A stretch of DNA of 64,000 nucleotides, taken from NCBI GenBank assembly GCA_947498595.1, contig CANMKX010000006.1, forward strand, positions 62,001 to 126,000. The letters run 5' to 3'. Numbering within the stretch: the first letter of the stretch is position 1; every line of letters begins with the position of its first letter. The translations under genes were made by a program, and so were the position numbers. Of the stretch, positions 47,706-55,275 are shown one piece after another. The notes under the pieces are model-generated. The model had not been told where the DNA came from. It saw only the letters and a list, made by a program, of their open reading frames with translations, and made no database searches. This DNA is from an uncultured Aquimarina sp. (GTDB lineage: Bacteria; Bacteroidota; Bacteroidia; Flavobacteriales; Flavobacteriaceae).

Positions 47706-48578
47706 ATGAATCCCAATTTAGCACACTTACCACAAGAAAAACAAGAAGAATTAGCGCGTATAAGCAAAGAAATCCAGAAAGTAGCGAAGGTTGAAATGAT
47801 TTGGCTTTTTGGGAGTTATGCTACAGGTAAATGGATAGAAGATGTTATGTATGAGAATGGTACTCGATTAGAGTATCGTAGTGATTATGATATTTTGGTA
47901 ATTTTACCTTATGATGATATTAAGGTGCATTATAAAGTACATAATGCAATCAAAAATAAATTGATACAAAAAAAAATATTACATACCCAAGTGAGTATTA
48001 TCTATCATGGTATTAAAAGTATTAATGATGCGTTAATAGTAGGGAGTTACTTTTTTGTAGACTTGTTTAAAGAAGGAATTGAACTTTATAATAATAATAA
48101 ACATATTTTAGCAGAACCTAAAAAATTAACAACAGCAGAACGTCGAGCCAAAGCACAAGCGCATTATGATCAATGGTATAAAAGTGCAAATGAATTTTTA
48201 ATCGACTTTAATCATGCGCTAGGTAGGGGTAGTTATTTAAAAGCAGCATTCGAGTTACACCAAGCAACTGAACGTTTTTTACATTGTAATTTACTAGTTT
48301 TTCAAGATTATAAGCCTAAACAGCATGATTTAGAATTATTAGAGCAACAAGTGATTAAGTTGGATAAGCGATTCGATGCCGTTTTTCCAAAACAAACAGA
48401 AGAAGAACTTAGGCTCTTCTCTCTCCTTAAACGTGCTTATATCGATTCTCGTTACCGTATGGATAAATATCATATCACTAAGGAAGAACTAGAGTACCTA
48501 ACTAAACGAGTACAAGAATTGCAAAAAATTACTGCTCAGGTTTGCAAAGAAAAAATAATAACTATTGGAGTAATTTAA
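47706..48578 (+). CDS. Nucleotidyltransferase-HEPN fusion protein
   Basis: The 290-residue protein joins two domains that usually form a toxin-antitoxin pair. Residues about 15-130 are a minimal nucleotidyltransferase: FGSYATGKW (G36-S37) then DYD (D60, D62). The third acidic position is not obvious; around residue 97 the sequence is TQVSIIY. Residues about 145-285 are an all-helical HEPN domain (AAFELHQATERFLHCNLLVFQDYKPKQHDLELL) ending with R251-x4-H256 in RMDKYH, the motif found in HEPN RNases. In split systems the MNT protein AMPylates and silences the HEPN toxin; the fused form may be self-controlled. It is 41 bp upstream of an Mrr-like nuclease gene in a repeat-bracketed patch. Confidence 0.87.
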   Translation: MNPNLAHLPQEKQEELARISKEIQKVAKVEMIWLFGSYATGKWIEDVMYENGTRLEYRSDYDILVILPYDDIKVHYKVHNAIKNKLIQKKILHTQVSIIYHGIKSINDALIVGSYFFVDLFKEGIELYNNNKHILAEPKKLTTAERRAKAQAHYDQWYKSANEFLIDFNHALGRGSYLKAAFELHQATERFLHCNLLVFQDYKPKQHDLELLEQQVIKLDKRFDAVFPKQTEEELRLFSLLKRAYIDSRYRMDKYHITKEELEYLTKRVQELQKITAQVCKEKIITIGVI

Positions 48579-48619
48579 AGCTGTTTGTAAAGGTAGATTT
48601 ATTATAAAATGTAACAACT

Positions 48620-49465
48620 ATGTCAATAGAATCTAAGGATTGGAGAATTTATGAAAGAAAAATTCATCAAGAATTAAGTGAAGTTTATGAGGATTGTGAT
48701 TTTGAATTTGATGATAGAGTTTTTGGGAAATACAGTAAAATAGATAGGCAAGTTGATATATCTATTAGATCAACAGTTGGAGGGAATAAAATCTTTGGTA
48801 TAGTTGATTGTAAATATTTTTCTAAAAATATCGATGTGAAGATAGTAGAATCATTTTTAGGAATGATCGAAGATGTAAAAGCGAATTTTGGTTTAATTAT
48901 AACAAACAAAGGTTTTAGCGAAGCAGCAAAAAATAGGGTTAAATTGAAAAAAATAAACCTAGAAATTGTTGAATTTAATAAATTAAAAGATATTGAAATT
49001 ACAATTGATTACTTAATCAATAGAAATATAAAAAATTTAGATTTATCCAAATATGAATTCTTTAAAAGATGCAAACAAAATTGGGGTTACTTTGATGAAA
49101 TAAAATCTTCATATGAAAAAAGAAGAATTACATTTAAAGAAGGTTTTGTTAAAAGTGAATATTATGCATTTAAGAAAATTAGAGAAAGTGGTGCGAGAGT
49201 TTTTAGAGATTTTAGTGATTTGTCAGAGATTACTATTAGGATACCTTTAATTGTTCAAGATACCTCTTCAGGTTTGAGAAAAGAAAAAAGAATGTATTAT
49301 GCTACTATTGATAAAGGTGAATTGGAGGTTTTTTTAAAAATAAAATTTGAAGACCTTAAAGATGATATTAACAAGTGGCGAATTGATTTTATTGATAATC
49401 CTAAATATACTAAAAAACATATTTTAGAATTTGCTAAAAGATATGTATTAGTAAAAAAGATATAG
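48620..49465 (+). CDS. Mrr-like restriction endonuclease family protein
   Basis: The 281-residue protein has a PD-(D/E)xK nuclease core in its N-terminal half: the catalytic Asp in KIDRQVDISIR (D46) and D63-x-K65 in GIVDCKYFSKN, then a helix KIVESFLGMIEDVKANFGLIITNKGFSEAAKNRV that closely follows the Mrr_cat pattern. The E of the usual E-x-K is Asp here, which still fits (D/E)xK. The C-terminal half (about 145-281) is Lys/Glu-rich and unrecognised. Mrr-like enzymes cut modified or foreign DNA. No methyltransferase is adjacent. It follows the MNT-HEPN gene by 41 bp and could be co-transcribed with it. Confidence 0.78.
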   Translation: MSIESKDWRIYERKIHQELSEVYEDCDFEFDDRVFGKYSKIDRQVDISIRSTVGGNKIFGIVDCKYFSKNIDVKIVESFLGMIEDVKANFGLIITNKGFSEAAKNRVKLKKINLEIVEFNKLKDIEITIDYLINRNIKNLDLSKYEFFKRCKQNWGYFDEIKSSYEKRRITFKEGFVKSEYYAFKKIRESGARVFRDFSDLSEITIRIPLIVQDTSSGLRKEKRMYYATIDKGELEVFLKIKFEDLKDDINKWRIDFIDNPKYTKKHILEFAKRYVLVKKI

Positions 49466-49851
49466 GTAAAGTTTGTAATGAAAGAAATGTTAAAAAATTT
49501 TCATTGTTTGAACATAGCTAGTTTGAAAAGTTCAAACTTTTTTTATTGCGAAAAAAATAGATAAACTTAGTCAATCTAGAATGCTTTTATGTAAGTGAAG
49601 AGTAGATAGTATTTTGATGGATTCAATGACTACCGATAATATAATCGAAAATACAATTAGAAAAAAAGGGTAAAATATAAAAAGCAAGCCTTAAAATAAA
49701 CAGTATCATATGTACTGTGAAAACGTATAGATAATTATTAACCTTCTTGAATATAAGCTTTTAAATATAATTATTTTCTTCCATATTTCCGCCATAAAGA
49801 AAAAATTACTATATTGAGACTCGTTCAATAACATTTTAAAACTTACATTTT
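49466..49851. other. 386-bp gene-free interval before the peptide gene
   Basis: I see no credible gene here. There is an A/T-rich stretch around 49540-49800 without a clear promoter box; the CCATATTTCC segment before the peptide ORF is at best a degenerate -7 element. Confidence 0.5.
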
Positions 49852-50052
49852 ATGAATTTAAACAATTTTGCTAAGTATAAGCTTAACAAGGAGTCATTAT
49901 TAGAAATCAATGCAGGTGGTCATGGTTTGGTAATTTGTGCTAATGGAGAATCATTTAGTGGATCTGCAGATTCAGAAGATTCAGTAAATAGCGGAGGTGC
50001 ACGTTGGTGTCGCGATAGAGGTGGCGCTAGACTTACTGTTTTTTTACCTTAA
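49852..50052 (+). CDS. Putative double-glycine-leader peptide (RiPP/bacteriocin-like precursor)
   Basis: The 66-residue product begins with a short charged leader, KLNKESLLEINAGG (residues 10-23), followed by a Gly/Ser-rich region with two cysteines (C29 and C53) and ending LTVFLP. The leader has the spacing of double-glycine leaders: counting back from G22, I19, L16 and L11 fall at -4, -7 and -12. I recall Bacteroidota natural-product precursors with similar LNKExLLxxN...GG leaders. No lanthipeptide synthase, radical SAM enzyme, grasp ligase, C39 transporter or immunity gene is in the window, so it would be an orphan precursor. It lies between the Mrr-like gene and the repeat block. Coding status is inferred from this pattern alone. 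Confidence 0.55.
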   Translation: MNLNNFAKYKLNKESLLEINAGGHGLVICANGESFSGSADSEDSVNSGGARWCRDRGGARLTVFLP

Positions 50053-50076
50053 TAATTAATTGACTTTTGCTAAACG

Positions 50077-50170
50077 CTATAAACAGATAAAATGAAGCTT
50101 AATATTTATTATAAGCTCTTCATAATTTATGTTTATAAACATTCATCATTCTAATTGTAGTGTTTAGCAA
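50077..50170. other. Structured element of 94 nt after the peptide gene
   Basis: TTGCTAAACGCTAT (50077-50090) pairs with GTAGTGTTTAGCAA (50157-50170) over 14 bp, with G-T wobbles and no bulge. Inside, GAAGCTTA and TAAGCTCTTC could form a second, bulged stem. There is no clean T-tract after the outer stem, so it is not a standard terminator; it may be an RNA structure at the 3' end of the peptide transcript or a remnant. Beyond it, 50171-50440 shows no gene. Confidence 0.45.
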
Positions 50171-50440
50171 TAAATACACACATCATTTACAATTTGCCAA
50201 TGTTTCTGCAAATTGGCTATTCTACCAATAAATACGAGAATAAAATCCTCATCTTTTTACTATGATTTTAACTCGGTTTACCAATCTCTATTCTTTGTAT
50301 ATCCATTCCAATTTCGAATATTTATTGTTTATCTCGGCAAACTCCTTTTAACGAGTATAGTGATCGAAACAATCTAAAATGTAAAAGGATAAAATTAAAT
50401 AGTATTAGAGTTGTGGGGTGATGATAAATTGGTAAAGTAA

Positions 50441-50841
50441 CATCACTTCGGCAAGCTCAGTGATCGAATGAATTCAGTTGTAAGTCTTTGATTTTGTTGT
50501 CAATAGGGTTATTGGTCAAATCTTGTTAAATATTGAGTAATTACCCAGTAACCTGAACTTGTCGAAGGTTAGAGAGAATAGTGAATTTGAACAAACTCAA
50601 TGATCAATGCAAAAGGTGAAATTTAGATACCATCACTTCGGCAAGCTCGGTGATCGAATATATTCAGTTATAAAACTTTAATTTTATTGGTAATAGAATT
50701 ATTAATCAAACCTTGTTAAATATTGAGTAATTACCCTGTAACCTGAGCTTGTCGAAGGTTAGAGAGAATAGTGAATTTGAACAAACTCAATGATCAATGC
50801 AAAAGGTGAAATTTAGATAACATCACTTCGGCAAGCTTAAT
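50441..50841 (+). repeat. Tandem 190-bp repeat, two copies plus a partial third (downstream bracket)
   Basis: Copies begin at 50441, 50631 and 50821 with CATCACTTCGGCAAGCT, giving an exact 190-bp period; the third is truncated after about 20 bp, just before recX. Shared features with 46492-46817 include CAAGCTCAGTGAT, GTTAAATATTGAGTAAT (GTTAAATGTTGAGTAAT in the first block), the inverted CCTGAGCTTGTCGAAGG and the GGTGAAATTTAGATAACATCA linker. Between blocks the copies are clearly diverged, but within this block they are close to each other. No ORF occurs inside. Both blocks have the same orientation, so they form a pair of direct repeats around the accessory patch. Confidence 0.9.
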
Positions 50842-50869
50842 GGTTGAGTAAATTTAGTAATCAAAAGAA

Positions 50870-51358
50870 TTAAGATAGTAATTCTTGTATCTTTTCATAA
50901 ATCAAATGAGACTCCCATCCTCTGTATGATAAATAATACATCATCTTTTGTCTCTTTTTTTGTGGTGTTAAATCACCTAGAGTAGCGAATTTCTTTTCGG
51001 CAAGAGTATTAAAGGTCGTTAAATACGTCTCCGAGTCTATTTCTGCCATTGCGCTTTTGATATTGTATTGAGAGATGTTTTTTGATTTTAAGGCGTTTAA
51101 AATGCGTTGTTTTCCCCATTTTTTGATAGAAAATTTTCCACGGGCAAAACTTTTTGCAAAACGCTCTTCATTCAAGAAGTTATGTTCAAATAAGTGTAGA
51201 ATTATTTTCTCTTTAGCTTCAGGAATTAAATGCATAGAAGCTAATTTTAAATCAACATCTTTATGACAGCGTTCTTGATAAGCGCAGTAGTGCTCCATTT
51301 TTCTGGTAGCTTCAGCAACGGTTGTTGTTTTTTGTTGTTGAGGTTTATAATACATCAT
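50870..51358 (-). CDS. recX: Regulatory protein RecX
   Basis: From ATG 51358 the product is 162 residues. A longer ORF from ATG 51388 is rejected because its start falls inside the rng terminator (51371-51400). RecX-type helical repeats are visible: HYCAYQERCHKDVDLKLASM, HLFEHNFLNEERFAKSFARGKFSIKKWG, YLSYRGWESHLIYEKIQELLS. RecX binds and trims RecA filaments. Residues 1-15 are an unstructured basic lead-in. It lies downstream of rng on the minus strand, and its stop is about 29 bp from the downstream repeat block. Confidence 0.9.
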   Translation of the reverse strand: MMYYKPQQQKTTTVAEATRKMEHYCAYQERCHKDVDLKLASMHLIPEAKEKIILHLFEHNFLNEERFAKSFARGKFSIKKWGKQRILNALKSKNISQYNIKSAMAEIDSETYLTTFNTLAEKKFATLGDLTPQKKRQKMMYYLSYRGWESHLIYEKIQELLS

Positions 51359-51370
51359 GGCAAATATATA

Positions 51371-51400
51371 AAACAAAAAACCCAGCATAAAAGCTGGGTT
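51371..51400 (-). terminator. Rho-independent terminator after rng
   Basis: The inverted repeat AACCCAGC (51379-51386) / GCTGGGTT (51393-51400) has a 6-nt loop and, read on the minus strand, a following TTTTTTGTTT tract. It sits 5 bp after the rng stop (51405) and 13 bp ahead of the recX start. Confidence 0.85.
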
Positions 51401-51404
51401 CTTG

Positions 51405-52943
51405 TTATTTTATCATTTCACCATTTTTATCGTGAAAGTGATACTCCAAATACGTGTAAGCATCTCTAGGAACTATTTTTACCCATCTTTTATAATCTAA
51501 AAACCATTTAGATCGGGTAGATGGAAATCCTTTTGTTAAAAAAGCAGCAATAAATGGATGTGTACTTAGTACAACCTTTTGGTGCTCTTTTTTAATTAAT
51601 CTTTCTAAATCGACCTTGATTTTGTCAATTAAAACAATTGGTGCCTCAACTTCACCAGTAGTTCCGCTAGGATCTTCCTCACGGGTTTTAATATTCATTT
51701 CAGGTCGTACACGTTGACGTGTAATCTGAATTAAGCCAAACTTACTTGGCGGTAATATTTTGTGTTTTGCTCTATCGTCTTTCATCTCTTCTCTAAGGAA
51801 ATTGAAAAGAGTTTTGCGATTTTCAGCATTGTTCATATCTATAAAATCTACTACAATAATGCCCCCCATATCTCGTAACCTTAGTTGTCTGGCTACTTCA
51901 GCAGCACTGATTAAATTGACTTCGAGTGCTGTGTCTTCTTGATTTTTGGCTTTATTAGATCGATTTCCGCTGTTTACATCTATAACATGCATAGCTTCGG
52001 TATGTTCAATTACCAAGTATGCACCCTTACTCATAGATACAGTGCGGCCAAAACTAGTTTTAATTTGTCTTTCAATTCCATATTTCTCGAAAATAGGAAC
52101 ATTCGACTTATGTAGTTTTGTAATAGATTCTTTATTAGGTGCTATATTATGCACATAATCTTTAATTTGAGTGTAGAGCGTTTCATCGTCTACACAAATA
52201 GAAGTAAAGGTGTCGTTAAATACATCTCTTAAAATAGAGGATGCACGATTCATTTCACCTAATACTTTTGAAGGGTGGTTGGCTTTATAAAGCTTTTTGC
52301 ACATAGCTTCCCAACGCCCTAAGAGGTTTTGCAAATCTTTATCTAGTTCTGCTACTTTTTTGCCTTCCGCTACAGTACGAATAATTATACCAAACCCTTT
52401 AGGTTTAATACTTTTAACCAAACGTTTTAAACGTTCTTTTTCTTCAGAAGATTCGATTTTTTGAGAAACCGAAACTCGACTAGAAAAAGGAACCAAAACG
52501 ATATACCTTCCAGCAATCGATAGCTCTGAGCTAATTCGAGGACCTTTCGTTGATATAGGTTCTTTTACTATTTGTACTAATAGCGATTGATTTGATTTTA
52601 ACACATCAACAATGCTTCCGTGTTTATCAATATCTTTCTCAAAAGTGAAATCCTTAAGAGAATAATCTTTTAATTTACCTGTGCTTACACGTTTTATGAA
52701 CTTCACTAAAGAAGATACTTGAGGACCTAAATCATGATAATGCAAAAAAGCATCTTTTTCATAACCAACATTTACAAATGCGGCATTTAATCCAGGGACA
52801 GCTTTTCTAATTTTGGCAATAAATATATCACCTACAGAGAAATTGCTATCATCTTCTTCTTTGTGTAATTCAATAAGTTTTCCATCCCTTAATAAGGCAA
52901 AATCTGTAGAGGAACCAGATCTAATTATCAATTCTTTGTTCAC
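51405..52943 (-). CDS. rng: Ribonuclease E/G family protein
   Basis: The 512-residue endoribonuclease starts at GTG 52943 (MNKELIIRSGSS). The S1 domain (about residues 38-125, SVGDIFIAKIRKAVPGLNAAFVNVGYEKDAFLHY) is followed by the RNase E/G catalytic core with VIEHTEAMHVIDVNSGN and MGGIIVVDFIDMNNAENRK, whose Asp residues bind Mg2+, and LGLIQITRQR-type sequence (FGLIQITRQRVRPE). The zinc-link cysteines used for tetramer formation in E. coli RNase E are not obvious. It processes 5S/16S rRNA precursors and mRNA in the cytoplasm. HU and the small basic gene lie upstream on the same strand. Confidence 0.95.
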   Translation of the reverse strand: MNKELIIRSGSSTDFALLRDGKLIELHKEEDDSNFSVGDIFIAKIRKAVPGLNAAFVNVGYEKDAFLHYHDLGPQVSSLVKFIKRVSTGKLKDYSLKDFTFEKDIDKHGSIVDVLKSNQSLLVQIVKEPISTKGPRISSELSIAGRYIVLVPFSSRVSVSQKIESSEEKERLKRLVKSIKPKGFGIIIRTVAEGKKVAELDKDLQNLLGRWEAMCKKLYKANHPSKVLGEMNRASSILRDVFNDTFTSICVDDETLYTQIKDYVHNIAPNKESITKLHKSNVPIFEKYGIERQIKTSFGRTVSMSKGAYLVIEHTEAMHVIDVNSGNRSNKAKNQEDTALEVNLISAAEVARQLRLRDMGGIIVVDFIDMNNAENRKTLFNFLREEMKDDRAKHKILPPSKFGLIQITRQRVRPEMNIKTREEDPSGTTGEVEAPIVLIDKIKVDLERLIKKEHQKVVLSTHPFIAAFLTKGFPSTRSKWFLDYKRWVKIVPRDAYTYLEYHFHDKNGEMIK

Positions 52944-53014
52944 TCTAACACTGATTTGTATCTATACTTAATTATGTACAGATGGATTAAACAAAAATTA
53001 TCACAGGAATTCAC

Positions 53015-53058
53015 AAAAATTATAGCACTAATAATGAAATAGTAATGCTATAATTTTT
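53015..53058. terminator. Hairpin between the small basic gene and rng
   Basis: The inverted repeat AAAAATTATAGCA (53015-53027) / TGCTATAATTTTT (53046-53058) gives a 13-bp stem with an 18-nt loop. It is AT-rich and lies 72 bp before the rng start. It may act as a second terminator of the HU/small-protein message, or as a leader structure of rng. Confidence 0.5.
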
Positions 53059-53133
53059 ATGTTAAAATTCCGATTGAATAGCATGTGTTTTCACGCTATT
53101 CTAATTTCAATGAACTTTTTAAAATTCAAATAA

Positions 53134-53159
53134 AAAAAGTAGTTATCGAACTACTTTTT
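53134..53159 (-). terminator. Terminator overlapping the stop codon of the small basic gene
   Basis: The stem AAAAAGTAGTT (53134-53144) / AACTACTTTTT (53149-53159) with a 4-nt loop covers the TAG stop (53153-53151) and ends on the minus strand in a T-run. Confidence 0.8.
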
Positions 53160-53240
53160 CTTATGGCGGTTAGCTCTTCTTCTTTTTTTACGTTTGTGAG
53201 TTGCTACCTTATGTCTTTTGCGTTTTTTACCACTTGGCAT
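53151..53240 (-). CDS. Very small basic protein (29 aa), probable ribosome-associated
   Basis: The ATG at 53240 opens a 29-residue frame whose product is almost entirely Lys, Arg and His: MPSGKKRKRHKVATHKRKK at the start and NRHKKK at the end. It has no acidic residues. I recall a near-identical peptide as conserved in many Bacteroidota, where it is annotated as hypothetical; the composition strongly suggests an rRNA-binding ribosomal protein, but the exact name is uncertain. The HU gene ends 32 bp upstream, so the two can share the HU promoter. The terminator begins inside its last codons. Confidence 0.8.
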   Translation of the reverse strand: MPSGKKRKRHKVATHKRKKRRRANRHKKK

Positions 53241-53272
53241 AGTAAATGTTTATTTTAGATTAGTACTTTGTT

Positions 53273-53563
53273 TTATTTAACTTCTACGTTTGTTTTTACA
53301 CCCTCAACAAAAACTTTTGCAGGTTTGAATGCAGGTATATTGTGAGCAGGAATTTTGATTGTAGTATTTTTTGAAATATTACGTCCTGTTTTTTCTGCTC
53401 TAGTTTTTATTATAAAGCTTCCAAATCCTCTTAGGTAAACATTATCTCCACCTTCTAAAGAACTTTTTACTTCTTCCATAAATGTTTCAACTGTTGCTTG
53501 AACATCTCCTTTTTCTATTCCTAGCTTTTCCGAAATTTTCGCTACGATATCTGCTTTAGTCAT
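53273..53563 (-). CDS. HU-family DNA-binding protein
   Basis: The 96-residue protein is a standard HU/IHF fold: MTKADIVAKISEKLGI, DVQATVETFMEEVKSSLEGGDNVYLRGFGSFIIKTRAEKTGRNISKNTTIKIPAHNIPAFKPAKVFVEGV. The arm that wraps the minor groove is the GRNISKNTTIKIPAHNIPAFKP segment, with Pro near residue 77. It binds and bends DNA non-specifically and compacts the nucleoid. It starts 32 bp upstream of the 29-residue basic gene and has a -7 box about 40 bp upstream on the minus strand. Confidence 0.96.
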   Translation of the reverse strand: MTKADIVAKISEKLGIEKGDVQATVETFMEEVKSSLEGGDNVYLRGFGSFIIKTRAEKTGRNISKNTTIKIPAHNIPAFKPAKVFVEGVKTNVEVK

Positions 53564-53602
53564 TATTATACCTATTTAGGGGTTTTTAAATTTTCAAGGG
53601 GG

Positions 53603-53634
53603 CAAATATAATAATTTAAAATCCAAAATATCAA
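53603..53634 (-). promoter_or_regulatory. Candidate Bacteroidota promoter of the HU gene
   Basis: On the minus strand TTG (53634-53632) is followed after 21 bp by TAtaTTTG (53610-53603), 40 bp before the HU ATG. The -7 box matches fully; the spacer is 2 bp longer than usual. Confidence 0.45.
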
Positions 53635-53694
53635 TACTTAAGATTAAATTATGACGGATAAAGGTTTAATTTTGTAAAACAGATACAATTTACT

Positions 53695-54771
53695 ATGAAA
53701 TTTTCTAAAAAACTCATTTTCTGGTATTTAGAAAACAAGAGAATTATGCCTTGGCGCGAAACTAGTGATCCATATCACATTTGGTTAAGTGAAATAATGC
53801 TTCAACAGACTAGAGTGGCTCAAGGATTGCCCTATTATTTGTCTTTTACGACCGAATTTCCGACAGTTTTTGACTTAGCAAAAGCAAGCGAAGAAAAAGT
53901 GCTTAAACTGTGGCAAGGACTAGGATATTATTCTCGAGCAAGGAATTTACATACTACTGCAAAATACATTGCAGACGAACTAAATGGGGTTTTTCCGAAT
54001 AACTATATTGACCTTTTAAAATTAAAAGGAGTTGGAGATTATACAGCAAGTGCAATTGCTTCTATCTGCTTTAAAGAACCAGTTCCTGTTGTTGATGGTA
54101 ATGTATATAGAGTTTTGTCACGTTATTTTGGAATTCATACTCCTATTAATAGTACTATAGGTATAAAAGAATTTAAAAAACTAGCAATAGAACTAATGGA
54201 TCATGAAGAACCTTCTTCTTATAACCAAGCAATCATGGAGTTTGGAGCTTTGCAATGTAAACCACAAAATCCAGATTGTTCTTTTTGTATTCTTAATGAA
54301 AGTTGTGTAGCGTTGCAAAAGCAAGAAATAAAGGAATTGCCTGTAAAACTTAAAAAACTAAAAATAAAAAAGAGATATTTTAATTATTTAGTATTTATAG
54401 TAAAAGGGGAAAAAACTGTTATAAGGAAACGTGAAGGAAAAGGTATCTGGCAAAATTTATATGAATTCCCTTTAATCGAAACGGAAAAAGAAAGTACTAT
54501 TAAAGAATTGTTAAGTAGTGAGATTTTAACGTCAATAGGGATTAGAGAAAGTGAACTTACATTATTTAATGAAGAAACTAAGATTCATAAATTATCACAT
54601 CAACATTTGTATACAAAGTTTTATATTCTCGAAATGGATCAATTACCAGAATTAGGAACGGAAGAAGTTGTTTTGTTATCAAAATTGAAAGATTATCCTG
54701 TACCGATACTTATAGGTAAATTTATAGAGTCCTTTTTTAAGACTGAAGCTTTTTTATTACATTTACTATAA
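53695..54771 (+). CDS. mutY: A/G-specific adenine glycosylase
   Basis: The 358-residue repair enzyme removes adenine mispaired with 8-oxoguanine. The helix-hairpin-helix and catalytic site are LKGVGDYTASAIASICFKEPVPVVDGNVYRVL (catalytic Asp in VDGN). The FeS loop CKPQNPDCSFCILNESC (C-x6-C-x2-C-x5-C) is intact near residue 195. The C-terminal NUDIX-like domain that recognises 8-oxoG covers about residues 225-350. A -7 box TAatTTTG at 53667-53674 lies 20 bp before the ATG. It leads the mutY-ssb-gldE-gldD run, the same order as I recall from Flavobacterium. Confidence 0.95.
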   Translation: MKFSKKLIFWYLENKRIMPWRETSDPYHIWLSEIMLQQTRVAQGLPYYLSFTTEFPTVFDLAKASEEKVLKLWQGLGYYSRARNLHTTAKYIADELNGVFPNNYIDLLKLKGVGDYTASAIASICFKEPVPVVDGNVYRVLSRYFGIHTPINSTIGIKEFKKLAIELMDHEEPSSYNQAIMEFGALQCKPQNPDCSFCILNESCVALQKQEIKELPVKLKKLKIKKRYFNYLVFIVKGEKTVIRKREGKGIWQNLYEFPLIETEKESTIKELLSSEILTSIGIRESELTLFNEETKIHKLSHQHLYTKFYILEMDQLPELGTEEVVLLSKLKDYPVPILIGKFIESFFKTEAFLLHLL

Positions 54772-54786
54772 ATTAAAATTATTGAT

Positions 54787-55248
54787 ATGTCAGGAACTCT
54801 TAATAAAGTAATGCTAATAGGGCATACAGGAGATGAAGTGAAGATGCATTATTTTGAAGGAGGTAATGCTATAGGGCGATTTCCTTTAGCGACTAACGAA
54901 ACATATGTAAATAGAACTACAGGAGAAAAAGTTAGTAATACTGAGTGGCATAATATTGTTGTTCGTAATAAAGCAGCCGAAATTTGCGAAAAATACCTTA
55001 AAAAAGGAGATAAGGTATATATAGAAGGGAGACTCAAAACAAGAAAATGGACAGATGATCAAGGGAAAGATCGTTATAGTACAGAGATTCAATGTATAGA
55101 TTTTACATTTTTAACTCCTAAAAATGAGAATCAACCAATTGACCAACAACGTGGAATGAATGTAAATACTAATGAATCTATTTCAGGAACTACACAACAA
55201 AATGAACAATCTAATGTTAAAGAAGAAGATGATGATCTTCCGTTCTAA
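54787..55248 (+). CDS. ssb: Single-stranded DNA-binding protein
   Basis: The 153-residue protein has an N-terminal OB fold of about 110 residues (LNKVMLIGHTGDEVKMHYFEGG...NTEWHNIVVRNKAAEICEKYLKKGDKVYIEGRLKTRKW) and a disordered Gln/Asn-rich tail ending in the acidic tip EEDDDLPF, which docks partner proteins. It coats single-stranded DNA in replication and repair. It starts 15 bp after mutY and ends 27 bp before gldE. Confidence 0.97.
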   Translation: MSGTLNKVMLIGHTGDEVKMHYFEGGNAIGRFPLATNETYVNRTTGEKVSNTEWHNIVVRNKAAEICEKYLKKGDKVYIEGRLKTRKWTDDQGKDRYSTEIQCIDFTFLTPKNENQPIDQQRGMNVNTNESISGTTQQNEQSNVKEEDDDLPF

Positions 55249-55275
55249 AAAAATGTTTAATTAAATTTATATCAT

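Noticed and set aside
50077..50170. Integron attC-like site
   Set aside because: The stem is long but lacks the paired R/L boxes with a conserved GTT end, and no integrase or cassette gene is present.
46492..50841. Insertion sequence or transposon bounded by the repeats
   Set aside because: There is no transposase or recombinase gene, and the repeats are tandem and direct rather than single terminal inverted repeats. Kept instead as an accessory patch of unknown mobility.
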